From Superficieibacter electus (GTDB lineage Bacteria; Pseudomonadota; Gammaproteobacteria; Enterobacterales; Enterobacteriaceae), in the NCBI RefSeq assembly GCF_002915575.1, contig NZ_PQGD01000010.1, forward strand, positions 62,001-126,000: a stretch of 64,000 bases of DNA, written 5' to 3'. Both the position numbers and the translations under genes were made by a program. The notes beneath the pieces were generated by a model. It was not told where the DNA came from and searched no databases. It saw nothing but the letters and a program-made list of their open reading frames with translations. Positions 39,503-48,149 of the stretch are shown piece after piece (the stretch's first letter is position 1; each line of letters starts with the position of its first letter).

Positions 39503-40714
39503 TCAGCTGCCAGCGCCACCGGTGAACGCACCGTAGATGAAGGACTCAGGACGTTTTACCGCCAGCGCCAGACGTTCTTCGCAACGAATGGAGATCATGT
39601 TTTTCTCGAAGTCGTCGGCGTTCTCGGTAGAAATCACCACGTTTGCATCTTCGCGATCGAAGATTTGCGCCCCGGCATTGAACGCGCCGGTCAGGAATTT
39701 ACCGATGAACTGAGCGGCCTCGGTCGCCACCACCGGCAGACCCCACAGGGTCGGCCCGGTCAGACCTGCCGGGTTCGCCAGGATATAGCGGCCCAGTGAG
39801 TCTTTGGTGAGTTCGATTTTCGCCCAGTCGATGAAGTGCAGCACATGGCCGGACGCCGGGAAGCGGGCCAGCTGTGCCTGCAACATTGCCAGACGCAGAT
39901 CATCGATACCGTTCTGCTGTTCCACCTGAAACGCCGGATCGAATTTTGATGCCTGCGGTACGATGCCGTGCAGGTGCACACCAGAGCCGTCACCGAACAG
40001 GATTTCCTGCTCTTCGGCATATTTCAGGCCGTAACGCATTTCTGCATCCACCGTGGACTGGAGCTGCGCGAAGTCATCCAGGATCTGCTTGGATGCCTTG
40101 AACATGTGCGCGATGGTGGTCACCGGCGTAATTTTGGTGGCGAACTGGATGTCGCTGTAGGGCTTGGTGGTATTCTCCGGCACCACTTTCGCGTTATTGG
40201 TGAAGCCGGTCTGTTGCACCCAAAAAATAGCCGGTGAAGTGGTGCGCCCCGGTGCGATCAAATCGCGGATGAAGAGTCGCTGCTTCGGTGCGGTATCGAT
40301 GCCCGGCAGGCGTTGTGGCTCTACCACCCCCTCGGCCACGTCTCCGGACAGGATAGCCGCTTTAACCGGGATGCTGACGCGCTTACCGCCTTCAACACTG
40401 GCGGCAAATGCTTTAAGCGCTTCAGCCGAAATCACCTGCTGGCCTACAGTTTCGACAACTTTAAGGGCATTCGCCAGCGGCATCTGTGCAACATGCTGCT
40501 CAAGCTCGCCGAGCGTGGCTTTCAGGGTCTTCTCTGCTTCTTTAAGCCCGTTAAGTTCAACCGCCATCTTATCGACGGTCTCTTTGGTTTCAGCAGAAAG
40601 CTGGCCCTGCTTTTTGGCTTCGTTCAGCGCCTCTTCTGCTTTCGCATTAAATTTGCCAGTGGCCTCCTGGATACTTGCAGTGACCTGTTTCAGAATATCG
40701 TTTACTTCAGACAT
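39503..40714 (-). CDS. Major capsid protein, HK97 fold
   Basis: 403 residues. The first 110 or so form a coiled-coil delta/scaffold domain that the adjacent protease should remove; the rest has HK97-type motifs (RDLIAPGRTTSPAIFWVQ, HMFKASKQILDD, FGDGSGVHLHGIV). It lies directly after the protease and portal genes, the HK97 order. Confidence 0.95.
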   Translation of the reverse strand: MSEVNDILKQVTASIQEATGKFNAKAEEALNEAKKQGQLSAETKETVDKMAVELNGLKEAEKTLKATLGELEQHVAQMPLANALKVVETVGQQVISAEALKAFAASVEGGKRVSIPVKAAILSGDVAEGVVEPQRLPGIDTAPKQRLFIRDLIAPGRTTSPAIFWVQQTGFTNNAKVVPENTTKPYSDIQFATKITPVTTIAHMFKASKQILDDFAQLQSTVDAEMRYGLKYAEEQEILFGDGSGVHLHGIVPQASKFDPAFQVEQQNGIDDLRLAMLQAQLARFPASGHVLHFIDWAKIELTKDSLGRYILANPAGLTGPTLWGLPVVATEAAQFIGKFLTGAFNAGAQIFDREDANVVISTENADDFEKNMISIRCEERLALAVKRPESFIYGAFTGGAGS

Positions 40715-40723
40715 GAGTGTTCC

Positions 40724-41572
40724 TTAATTGACTAACGCGGCCAGCGCGTTTTCAAGAGATGAGCGGGTTTCTGGATTGATTTCGTCGGTAGCGCACGGCT
40801 TACCGTCAGGGGTGGTGGCAGCGCCAGGCATACCACCGGATAATGCTTTAATCAGTTTTCGCCGTTCAGAGCGCGGGGTATTGGTCTTCGCCAGCAGCGC
40901 ATCAAGTTTACGCAGCGCTGCGGCAGGGGAATCATCGCCGCCGGCGACGGCATCAGCAGAAAGCAGGCTGTCGGCCAGCCCTTTTTCAACCGCATCGCTG
41001 CCGCCGATATAGCTTTCGTTGTCCATCATCAACTGGACCTCAGCCATATCCAGCCCGGAGCGTGCCGCGTAAATGTCGGCCATCGCATTGTCGAACGGCG
41101 CGAGCGAGGCGGACAGTTCGGCGAAGTCGTGACGGTTTCCCATCGCGAATACCCAGCAGTTGTGGATCATCAGGAATGCACCGCGACCGATCTGAATCTC
41201 GTCACCGGCCATGGCAATCACCGATGCAGCGCTGGCGGCAATCCCCAGCACCTTAACGGTCACTTTCCCCTGGTATTCGCGCAGCAGGTTGTAAATCGCC
41301 AGCCCTTCAAACATGTCGCCGCCGGGTGAGTTGATGTTTACCGTGACATCCGCGCCGTTCATGGCACGCAGCGCACCAGCAATGCGCTTTGCGGTGACGC
41401 CTTCACCCCAGTAGTCCTGGCCGATAACGTCAAATACCGAGATGCTGTTATCACCGGCGTCCGCTGCTTTAATGCCGCCGTCCCAGCGATCAAGCGCGGA
41501 GGGAAGCGTTTCACAGGTAACACGCGCGCAGGGGCGGCCCGCCGGTGCAACCGGAAGTTGTTTTTTTGTCAT
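40724..41572 (-). CDS. ClpP-like head maturation protease
   Basis: 282 residues. The ClpP-type fold shows NSPGGDMFEGLAIYN (about 80-94), the nucleophile serine in GIAASAASVIAMAG and the histidine in FLMIHNCW. It cleaves capsid delta domains during head maturation. It ends ten bases before the capsid gene. HK97 itself uses an unrelated protease in this place; the ClpP type is common in related phages. Confidence 0.93.
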   Translation of the reverse strand: MTKKQLPVAPAGRPCARVTCETLPSALDRWDGGIKAADAGDNSISVFDVIGQDYWGEGVTAKRIAGALRAMNGADVTVNINSPGGDMFEGLAIYNLLREYQGKVTVKVLGIAASAASVIAMAGDEIQIGRGAFLMIHNCWVFAMGNRHDFAELSASLAPFDNAMADIYAARSGLDMAEVQLMMDNESYIGGSDAVEKGLADSLLSADAVAGGDDSPAAALRKLDALLAKTNTPRSERRKLIKALSGGMPGAATTPDGKPCATDEINPETRSSLENALAALVN

Positions 41573-41585
41573 ACTGAAAGTGCTC

Positions 41586-42890
41586 CTAAGCGGCCTGTCT
41601 GAGCGGTGATTGCTCGAAAGGAATATCGGGGAAAACGTGGCTGTGAAGCTCTCTTAACGCCAGCGCCTGCACCGCAGGGTTGCTGTTTTCGAGGTTTTTA
41701 AGCTGGGTCAGGTTAAGCTGAACGGTATAAATATCGCCGCCGTCAATCGGTGGCATATTCTCAAGACGACGAACGTCATTGCGCGACATCCAGCCATTCT
41801 GAAGCGCACTGGTGTAGTACGCTGCCCGGCCTGCACTGTCGGCACGAAGCAGCCCTTCCACCGAAAACTCGGCAAAGATGTCATCATCGCTGTCCAGCAG
41901 ACACCGGGCGATCTCCTGCTCGATATTGACCAGCAACGGTCGCAGCGTGTGAGTCAGAAACTGGAGGTTCATTCCCTCAAGGCTTGATGCCCAACTGCTT
42001 TGCTTTGTGGTATGCCCCACCATAAACGGCGGCACACGAAACCAGCGGCAGATTTCTTCGATGCTGAAAGAACGGGACTCCAGCATCTGCGCGGCCTCGG
42101 GGTTCATGGTGACATTCTGGTATTTAAGCCCACCCTCCAGTACCATAATTTTCCCGGCGTTTCTGGAGCCAGTAAACGCCGTCATATACCCGCGCATTCG
42201 CTCACGCTGTTCTGGATCAAGTGCATTCTCAGAGGAGAGAAACCCTGAACTCTGAAGACCATTTTCGAAAATCTTCGCTGCTGACTCTTCCACCGCCATC
42301 GCGGCACCGATCACATCCCGTCCGGTCATCATTGGCATCATGCCGCAGACACCATCAAGACCGAAGCCGCGAATATGCATGATGTTTTTGACCGGTATAA
42401 CACGCTTCGATCCGCTGTCGGTGTAGGTATATTCCAGGCTGCCATTTTCCAGCCGTTTGACCACCATGTTCTGGGGTAACAGCGGCACCAGCGATACCAG
42501 GCGGCTGCCGATGAATTTCTTTTCGATAAAGGCATTGCCACGCAGGCAGATACTGGCGACCACCATCAGCATGAAACGTGACGGCGTCATTTCCGGGTTC
42601 GGGCGACGGCACAATACCGCCCAGGCAGGGTGGCCCGTCGCCGCCTTACGCGAGCCGTCCGCCTGCCGCTCGTAAATTTTCAGCGGCAGTGTTGAAACGG
42701 ACTCACTGAGTAACCGGACGCAGGCCCAGACGGCAGACAACCGTATAGCCTTATCGGCTGATACCGTTTTTCCACTGCTGCTGGTCCCCATCCACTCTTC
42801 CCAGAATGTGCCGGTGGTCAGGCTGATGGGTACGCCCAGCCAGTTGAGCAGGGCGCTTTTTACCCTGCCCGGCTGCTTATTTTTCTTCAT
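41586..42890 (-). CDS. Portal protein, HK97 family
   Basis: 434 residues with GTSSSGKTVSADKAIRLSAVWACVRLLSES, the typical N-terminal part of HK97 portals, and VPPFMVGHTTKQSSWASSLEGM further on. Twelve copies form the DNA entry ring. It overlaps terL by one base. Confidence 0.95.
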   Translation of the reverse strand: MKKNKQPGRVKSALLNWLGVPISLTTGTFWEEWMGTSSSGKTVSADKAIRLSAVWACVRLLSESVSTLPLKIYERQADGSRKAATGHPAWAVLCRRPNPEMTPSRFMLMVVASICLRGNAFIEKKFIGSRLVSLVPLLPQNMVVKRLENGSLEYTYTDSGSKRVIPVKNIMHIRGFGLDGVCGMMPMMTGRDVIGAAMAVEESAAKIFENGLQSSGFLSSENALDPEQRERMRGYMTAFTGSRNAGKIMVLEGGLKYQNVTMNPEAAQMLESRSFSIEEICRWFRVPPFMVGHTTKQSSWASSLEGMNLQFLTHTLRPLLVNIEQEIARCLLDSDDDIFAEFSVEGLLRADSAGRAAYYTSALQNGWMSRNDVRRLENMPPIDGGDIYTVQLNLTQLKNLENSNPAVQALALRELHSHVFPDIPFEQSPLRQAA

Positions 42891-44647
42891 CAGAAACCTA
42901 CCATGATGGGATTATCGAAGAAGCCACTCAGATCCTGCTGGTCGTTACCGCCGTTGACGAGCAGACGGCTCATAGCGGTAAATAATGCTGCCGGTCCGTC
43001 AATTTTGGCTTCAGGTGTTGATTTATTGGGGAAGATGTTGTCGTTGCGATCCGGCTTAACCGTTACGTTCGACATCATCCAGTTCATAACAGGGTGATTG
43101 CTGTGGTGCAGGCGACCACCATATACCAGTGCCTCAACTTCCTTCATCGCCTCAGAGAAGTTGCGCACTGTCTGCGGAACCTCCACCAGCGGCAATCCTT
43201 CCTCGGCAAGCGCCAGGCTGAACTGGGTAGCGCTCCACGGATCAAAGCCAATTTCTTTAAGACTCTCGCCTGTCACCCATGCCTGTAGTTCCTCTTTGAT
43301 CTGGGCATGGTCGATAACATCGCCATCAGTCAGGATGAGTTTTTCCAGCTCTGCCCATTTGCGATATAACTCCGCCATTTGCCGGGAGCATTTCTCCAGC
43401 CGCCCTTCGGGTAACCAGAATTTAAAGTCAGCATGGACATGACCATCGGGGGAGCGCCAGGCTTTGACGGCGGCGCAAATGTCGATTTTGTTCGACAGGT
43501 CGACACCAACCCACAAAGGGTAAGTTTTCAGTTCATGCGCCGGTGCGATAAATTCACATTTTTCCCACTTCATCATGTCCATCCAGGAAGACTCAGCGGT
43601 CACCCAGATATTCATGTGTTTGGTGAAAAAGTTAACCCGCGCAGATACCTGCTCTTTGGCTTTCTTCGCCAGGCGGCGCAGGTCATCCCAGCGCTTACAG
43701 ATGCCGAGGCCGGGATTGGCCTTCTGCCATACCGTTTCGTCGAAGGGATCGTCCCCCTCGTCCAGCGTGTAAATGATGGCGAAGAAGGTATCGTCTTTAA
43801 CCGCGCCTTCCACATCGCTGTTAAACCCACGCAGCACCTTGATGGCGTAATCGCGCAGCTCGTAACAGATGCCTTCTTTATTAAAGCCGGCGGTAGTGAT
43901 CCCGAAAAGCAGCGACTGAAGGCGCGCACCGGTCGCCGTCTCCAGAACATCCCATACGTCACGGGTTTTATGAGCGTGCAATTCGTCAACAATTCCGCAA
44001 TGGATGTTCAGACCATCAAGATTATTTGCATCACTCGAAAGGGGTTCAAACTTGGATGCGCTTTGCTCCTGGTAGATCGCCAGCTTGTTAAACTCAAACA
44101 GCCTGCCCAGCGTCGCTTTAGCGTTCTTGACCATGTTCTTGGCGTCTTCGAAAACGATACGCGCCTGATCGCGGGTTGTAGCCGCCGAGTAAACCTCAGC
44201 GCCGCCCTCTCCATCCGCGCCTGCCATATATAGGCCCACGCCGGAGGAAAGGGTCGATTTCGCGTTCTTACGTGCCACCTCGTTGTAAGCGGTTCGAAAC
44301 CGCCTCACCATCACCGGGCGGCCGCTGCCATCATTGCGCAGAACAATTTCGCCCGTTTCCTCGTTCACAAGGGGGATCACAAATCCGAAAAGATTAATGA
44401 GGATGAATACATGCCAGTCCATCAGTTCGATAGGCTGACCAGCCTGCGCACCCTTAACATGGGGGATGAATTTATAAAAATTCAGTATGTGCTGCGCCCG
44501 GGGTTCGCTGAAGAAGATGCCGCGCGCTTCCCCGTTTTTCAGGTCGTCCAGAAAACGCTGGCAGGCCAGCCGAACAAACTCACAGGCAATAATTTCCCCC
44601 GCCACGACGCGCTCGGCGTAGCGAATACCGTCGGCAACCTTAGCCAT
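42890..44647 (-). CDS. terL: Terminase large subunit
   Basis: 585 residues. N-terminal ATPase with a Walker A-like VARKNAKST (about 124-132) and Walker B CGIVDELHAH (about 217-226); C-terminal nuclease with the first acidic residue in WVGVDLSNK (about 378). It belongs to the P27/HK97-type TerL group and starts on the last base of terS. Confidence 0.95.
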   Translation of the reverse strand: MAKVADGIRYAERVVAGEIIACEFVRLACQRFLDDLKNGEARGIFFSEPRAQHILNFYKFIPHVKGAQAGQPIELMDWHVFILINLFGFVIPLVNEETGEIVLRNDGSGRPVMVRRFRTAYNEVARKNAKSTLSSGVGLYMAGADGEGGAEVYSAATTRDQARIVFEDAKNMVKNAKATLGRLFEFNKLAIYQEQSASKFEPLSSDANNLDGLNIHCGIVDELHAHKTRDVWDVLETATGARLQSLLFGITTAGFNKEGICYELRDYAIKVLRGFNSDVEGAVKDDTFFAIIYTLDEGDDPFDETVWQKANPGLGICKRWDDLRRLAKKAKEQVSARVNFFTKHMNIWVTAESSWMDMMKWEKCEFIAPAHELKTYPLWVGVDLSNKIDICAAVKAWRSPDGHVHADFKFWLPEGRLEKCSRQMAELYRKWAELEKLILTDGDVIDHAQIKEELQAWVTGESLKEIGFDPWSATQFSLALAEEGLPLVEVPQTVRNFSEAMKEVEALVYGGRLHHSNHPVMNWMMSNVTVKPDRNDNIFPNKSTPEAKIDGPAALFTAMSRLLVNGGNDQQDLSGFFDNPIMVGF

Positions 44648-45144
44648 TAATCCCTCGCTTTCATAAACTCAGCCAGTGGATCAACCGCGTCCGGCGTTTT
44701 GACACTCACCTTTGACCGGCTGGCGGGCGTCATGCCGAACTCAGCCAGCATGGCACGGAGCCGTTTCCATGCATCGGCTTTCATGATTGCCGCCGGGTGC
44801 GCCTTAATCATTCTGATTTCGCGCTCTTTACCTTCGTCGGGTTCATCTTCGCTGTAAACTGCGTAGGTGTACCCTTCCCGATCCAGCGTATCGCAGTGGT
44901 GCCGGTACTCGGTGTAAGCCTCGACCAGCAGCTCAAGCGCGCGGGCATCCATCTGAGAAATGACGCCAACAGCATCGAGTTCTTCAGCCATGCGCTTAAA
45001 CCAGTATTTGCCCTGCTTGTCGAAATGCTTCGGCGTTGGGGGTACCCCAGCAGCGGGTTTTGGTTCATTCTCGTTGATTGGTCGTTTTGATGGGTTACCC
45101 CTCACCAGACGTAGATGGGTCGGGGTTTTCGGTGGTCCTGACAT
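44647..45144 (-). CDS. terS: Terminase small subunit, P27 family
   Basis: 165 residues. The N-terminus SGPPKTPTHLRLVRGNPSKRP is the signature of P27-family small terminases. It recognises the packaging site and recruits TerL. AGGAG lies nine bases upstream of the ATG. Confidence 0.93.
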   Translation of the reverse strand: MSGPPKTPTHLRLVRGNPSKRPINENEPKPAAGVPPTPKHFDKQGKYWFKRMAEELDAVGVISQMDARALELLVEAYTEYRHHCDTLDREGYTYAVYSEDEPDEGKEREIRMIKAHPAAIMKADAWKRLRAMLAEFGMTPASRSKVSVKTPDAVDPLAEFMKARD

Positions 45145-45347
45145 AATCGAAAACTCCTGTTAATCATCGTATGGGGGACCCCATAAAAAAGTTTTCTAAC
45201 CTGCGGCGATGCGAAAAAAGGTTAGGCGGCGGTCCTGTAGCGCAAGGCTCCTGAACTTTTTCCCCGCCCTCCCCCTGATGATGCGAATCGTTATCATTCA
45301 CTTCGATATAATTGCAAATGCAATTATTTTTATGATAATGATTCTCA
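45145..45347. other. Presumed cos region with Fur-like boxes and an inverted repeat
   Basis: In HNH-type cos phages (HK97 group) the cohesive-end site lies between the HNH gene and terS, which is this stretch. It holds two 7-1-7 Fur-like sites: TGATAATGATTCTCA (45333-45347, one mismatch to TGATAATNATTATCA) and TGCGAATCGTTATCA (45282-45296). Between them is an inverted repeat with nine-base arms ATAATTGCA/TGCAATTAT (45308-45327). The elements may be terminase-binding sites rather than Fur sites. Confidence 0.45.
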
Positions 45348-45695
45348 TTTAATCCGCTCAGTTGCCGTCTTTGCCCGATGGCATGACCAGCAGAGGCTTT
45401 CAAGGTTGGACATGTCATCGGTACCCCCATGTGCTTTGGGGGTGATGTGGTCGACTGTCTTTGCGGGTTCAGCACGACCATTGCGTTTGCAGCTCTGACA
45501 CAGGTGTTTGTCGCGGGTCAAAACTTCAAGCCTGAGTACGTCCCACTTGCTGCCGTAGCCGCGCTGGTGCCTGGTCTGCCCGCGCTGGTGCTGTTGCCAG
45601 CCTTCATTACGATGCTTTTCACAATAACCTGAGCGATCCGTGGTAGTGCCGGGGCATCCGCGCTTCCTGCATGCTCTCGGTATCAGTGCTGGCAT
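45345..45695 (-). CDS. HNH endonuclease
   Basis: 116 residues from MPALIPRACRKRGCPG; GGAGG lies eight bases upstream. The ββα-metal motif is visible: CQSCKRNG, VDHITPKAHGG and NLESLCWSCHRAKT, with zinc cysteine pairs and the His-Asn-His core. In the HK97 group (gp74) it works with terminase to cut cos. The start overlaps the previous stop by TGATG. Confidence 0.93.
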   Translation of the reverse strand: MPALIPRACRKRGCPGTTTDRSGYCEKHRNEGWQQHQRGQTRHQRGYGSKWDVLRLEVLTRDKHLCQSCKRNGRAEPAKTVDHITPKAHGGTDDMSNLESLCWSCHRAKTATERIK

Positions 45696-46273
45696 CAGGC
45701 TAACCTCCACGCCCGGCGGCGTTCTGTTCGTGGCGCTGCGTCGGGATGACGCTCAACCGTTTCGCCGTCGGCATGGTCCACCAGCGACCAGCACGGATAG
45801 ACGACATCACCACCATACGCATCACCCACTGCATAATCAGCAGGCTTGTCGTTGTCCCAGCGAGTCAGCACCCTTTCGATATGCTGCGGCGGTACGCTGT
45901 AGCAGACGCCGTGAATCAGGCGCGGTAGCGTGATGTAGTCAGCGCGCGTCTTGTCAGCAACGATCAACCGCTCAGCAATCTGCATCTGGTACTGCGGCGG
46001 GCGGCCGGTACCGAGGTAGAAACTGAGCAGGTTATCCGGGAAACGGGCGAGCCACGGGGAGACCTTAAACATGAAGCCTTCAACAGGCCTGGCGTCATCC
46101 TCCAGCACAATCACCCGACAACTCTGCTCGGCTGCCCATTCAAGGGCGCGACGATGATTCCACGCTGCGCCATGATCACCTTCATCAAGTAGCAAATGAG
46201 CATCCAGACACATAGCCAGCCGCTTTGCTCCCGTCCTGCGATGGTGTCCCACGACTACAAATTTATATTCCAT
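45695..46273 (-). CDS. Glycosyltransferase, GT25-like
   Basis: 192 residues from MEYKFVVVGHHRR at 46273, where TGATG joins it to the upstream gene. It has RALEWAAEQSCRVIVLEDDARPVEGF, the acidic VLEDDA motif of GT25/LPS-glycosyltransferase-like enzymes, and DAYGGDVVYPCWSLVDH toward the end. Acceptor and sugar are unknown. It sits in a translationally linked row with a second glycosyltransferase. Confidence 0.72.
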   Translation of the reverse strand: MEYKFVVVGHHRRTGAKRLAMCLDAHLLLDEGDHGAAWNHRRALEWAAEQSCRVIVLEDDARPVEGFMFKVSPWLARFPDNLLSFYLGTGRPPQYQMQIAERLIVADKTRADYITLPRLIHGVCYSVPPQHIERVLTRWDNDKPADYAVGDAYGGDVVYPCWSLVDHADGETVERHPDAAPRTERRRAWRLA

Positions 46274-46440
46274 CAGCGTTTTACCTTCGGCTTTGGTCTG
46301 CACTCGCTACAAAATTTGGAAGGAGGCTTAACATAACTGCCACAGCGATGGCACTGGAAAGGGCTTGGGGCGCTCCCAGGTGTGAAGACAATAATGAAAA
46401 CAGCCAGTGCAGCCAGGATGAAGAAAATTAATGTTCCCAC
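46273..46440 (-). CDS. Small membrane protein with zinc ribbon
   Basis: 55 residues read from the GTG at 46440, which has GAGG five bases upstream; an ATG-started longer frame would overlap the glycosyltransferase and is less likely. One membrane helix (about residues 3-21) is followed by CHRCGSYVKPPSKFCSEC, a four-cysteine zinc ribbon. Its function is unknown; it may anchor or assist the flanking glycosyltransferases. Confidence 0.6.
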   Translation of the reverse strand: MGTLIFFILAALAVFIIVFTPGSAPSPFQCHRCGSYVKPPSKFCSECRPKPKVKR

Positions 46441-46447
46441 TTCTACC

Positions 46448-47917
46448 TCACTTATGCCGCCAGAATGCGAACTCCTTACCGATCCCGTTCGACCTGAACA
46501 CTGTGTGGACTTGTGGACCAGTGACAACCCTGTCGCCGAATGACTTCGCCACAATACCAAACGCCAGCATATCGCCTACTGCCGGGCAAGCGAGTTCAGT
46601 CTGCCAGAAACGATGACTCTCGATGCGGTAATACAGACGCACAATGCCATGCGCGAACGCCATCACATCTTCACGCGTACCGCCCAGAAGCCCAGCATTA
46701 AGCATGACTTCATTTTTATTTTCGATAATGAAGCGTTGGTAAACTTTCTCTGGGTGATTTTCTTTAGCCCAGGCGTCGGCATAGGTCTTCGGTTCCGATC
46801 CGACATAAACCTGACCGGCGTCCATCTCATCCCACGGCGCGTGCAGCATCTCGACATCTGTACCATCGGTACACCAGACGAATCCATATTCTGGATGTTC
46901 GCGCAAGTGCTGATAGATATGCAGCCAACGGGCAAAATATGGGCTCATGTTCACGGAAGGAACTTTGAAAAGTAACGCATCAAAAGGTGGTGCTGTAAGT
47001 TCATCTGCCAATACTACAACTTTTGCGCCAGCAATCGATGAGGCCCAATGCTGAAGTAAGTTAGGGTCTGCCTGCATCTTATTTCCGCGTTGCGGGTCTG
47101 GCTGACTGGTTAACAGAGTGGTGATCACCACGTTACGACGCGGGCGGTATTCCACATAACCGGTATAACCGGTATAACCGGCATCCCGGCGCTCGTTGTG
47201 GATTTTCACGTTGCGCGCCACCAGCGCCTCACGATCAGGGCGGGAAACAGAGCGTGTCACCTCTTCGTGCTCATCCATCGAATGAATCAGCTTTTCCGAA
47301 CCAGCAACATCAGCGTACGCCCACGTTGTCAGCCCGGCATTGTGGATGCGCAGGGCAAGGTCGCTATGCTCGTACATCCCGCGACCGTAAACCGGATCAA
47401 AGCCGCCTACTCTCTCAATAGCGCTGCGGTGGTAATAGAGCATGACGCCGCGCTGCCCGGTATAGGCCACATGCTGATCGTCACGGTAGAGCACCGCCAG
47501 ATCGTTAAGCTTGCGCGGCCCGGCCAGATCGAGAAACTGATAAGAGAGATGCGGCTCAGGTGATTCGATATAGGGCAAATGCCAGTCACCGGCGATCGGC
47601 CAGGCGTCATCATCCCACAGAAACAGATGCTCGCATCCGGCGTCCATCAACACGGCCAGGCTGGTGTTCTTCGATGCGACGATGCCCAGTGATGCGTCGT
47701 GCCTTATCAGTTGTACGCCGTCAGGAACTGTAGCTACCGGTGCCGAGCCATCGTCTATCACCACCACCAGCGCACCGACTGGCAAATACTTCAGGTGCTG
47801 CTCAATGGCGCGCTTTAAAACTTCTGGCCGGTTGTGGGTGGTAATGCATACACCAATCCGGTTTGCTGGTGAGTCACAGACAGGCGCGAACAGAACACCA
47901 TCTATTTCTACTCGCAT
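46448..47917 (-). CDS. Two-domain glycosyltransferase (GT2 N-terminal domain)
   Basis: 489 residues. The N-terminal half is a GT-A fold of family 2: GVCITTHNRPEVLKRAI (about 23-39), VVIDDGSA and the metal-binding LWDDDAWPI. The C-terminal half (about 265-489) looks like a second transferase domain (VWCTDGTDVEML, FIIENKNEVMLNAGLLGG). An inner stretch GYTGYTGYVEY is coded by triplicate ATAACCGGT repeats. Acceptor unknown: LPS, capsid protein or DNA are possible. It overlaps the upstream gene by ten bases. Confidence 0.78.
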   Translation of the reverse strand: MRVEIDGVLFAPVCDSPANRIGVCITTHNRPEVLKRAIEQHLKYLPVGALVVVIDDGSAPVATVPDGVQLIRHDASLGIVASKNTSLAVLMDAGCEHLFLWDDDAWPIAGDWHLPYIESPEPHLSYQFLDLAGPRKLNDLAVLYRDDQHVAYTGQRGVMLYYHRSAIERVGGFDPVYGRGMYEHSDLALRIHNAGLTTWAYADVAGSEKLIHSMDEHEEVTRSVSRPDREALVARNVKIHNERRDAGYTGYTGYVEYRPRRNVVITTLLTSQPDPQRGNKMQADPNLLQHWASSIAGAKVVVLADELTAPPFDALLFKVPSVNMSPYFARWLHIYQHLREHPEYGFVWCTDGTDVEMLHAPWDEMDAGQVYVGSEPKTYADAWAKENHPEKVYQRFIIENKNEVMLNAGLLGGTREDVMAFAHGIVRLYYRIESHRFWQTELACPAVGDMLAFGIVAKSFGDRVVTGPQVHTVFRSNGIGKEFAFWRHK

Positions 47918-48135
47918 CGCTCAATCCTCACCGTTCCCTGTAGCGTTTGCCGCTTAACCTCTCCGCATTGCAGAACGATCCGCCCGTCTATAAATACTCC
48001 GCAAATCACCTGGCCTTTTTCATCGTCAGCGGTAAAGCAATGTTTAACCTCTTCACCATTGAGGAATACCTTATAGCGCTCAACAGTGGGATTAATTTTT
48101 TTGCCGAGATCGTCGTCGAGTACTGTTATTCGCAT
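47908..48135 (-). CDS. Small phage protein of unknown function
   Basis: 75 residues, starting MRITVLDDDLGKKINPTVERYKVFLNGEEV; probably all-beta. It overlaps the glycosyltransferase start by ten bases, so the two are likely co-translated and may act together. I recognise no family with a known role. Confidence 0.6.
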   Translation of the reverse strand: MRITVLDDDLGKKINPTVERYKVFLNGEEVKHCFTADDEKGQVICGVFIDGRIVLQCGEVKRQTLQGTVRIERCE

Positions 48136-48149
48136 GGGGGCTCCAGATG

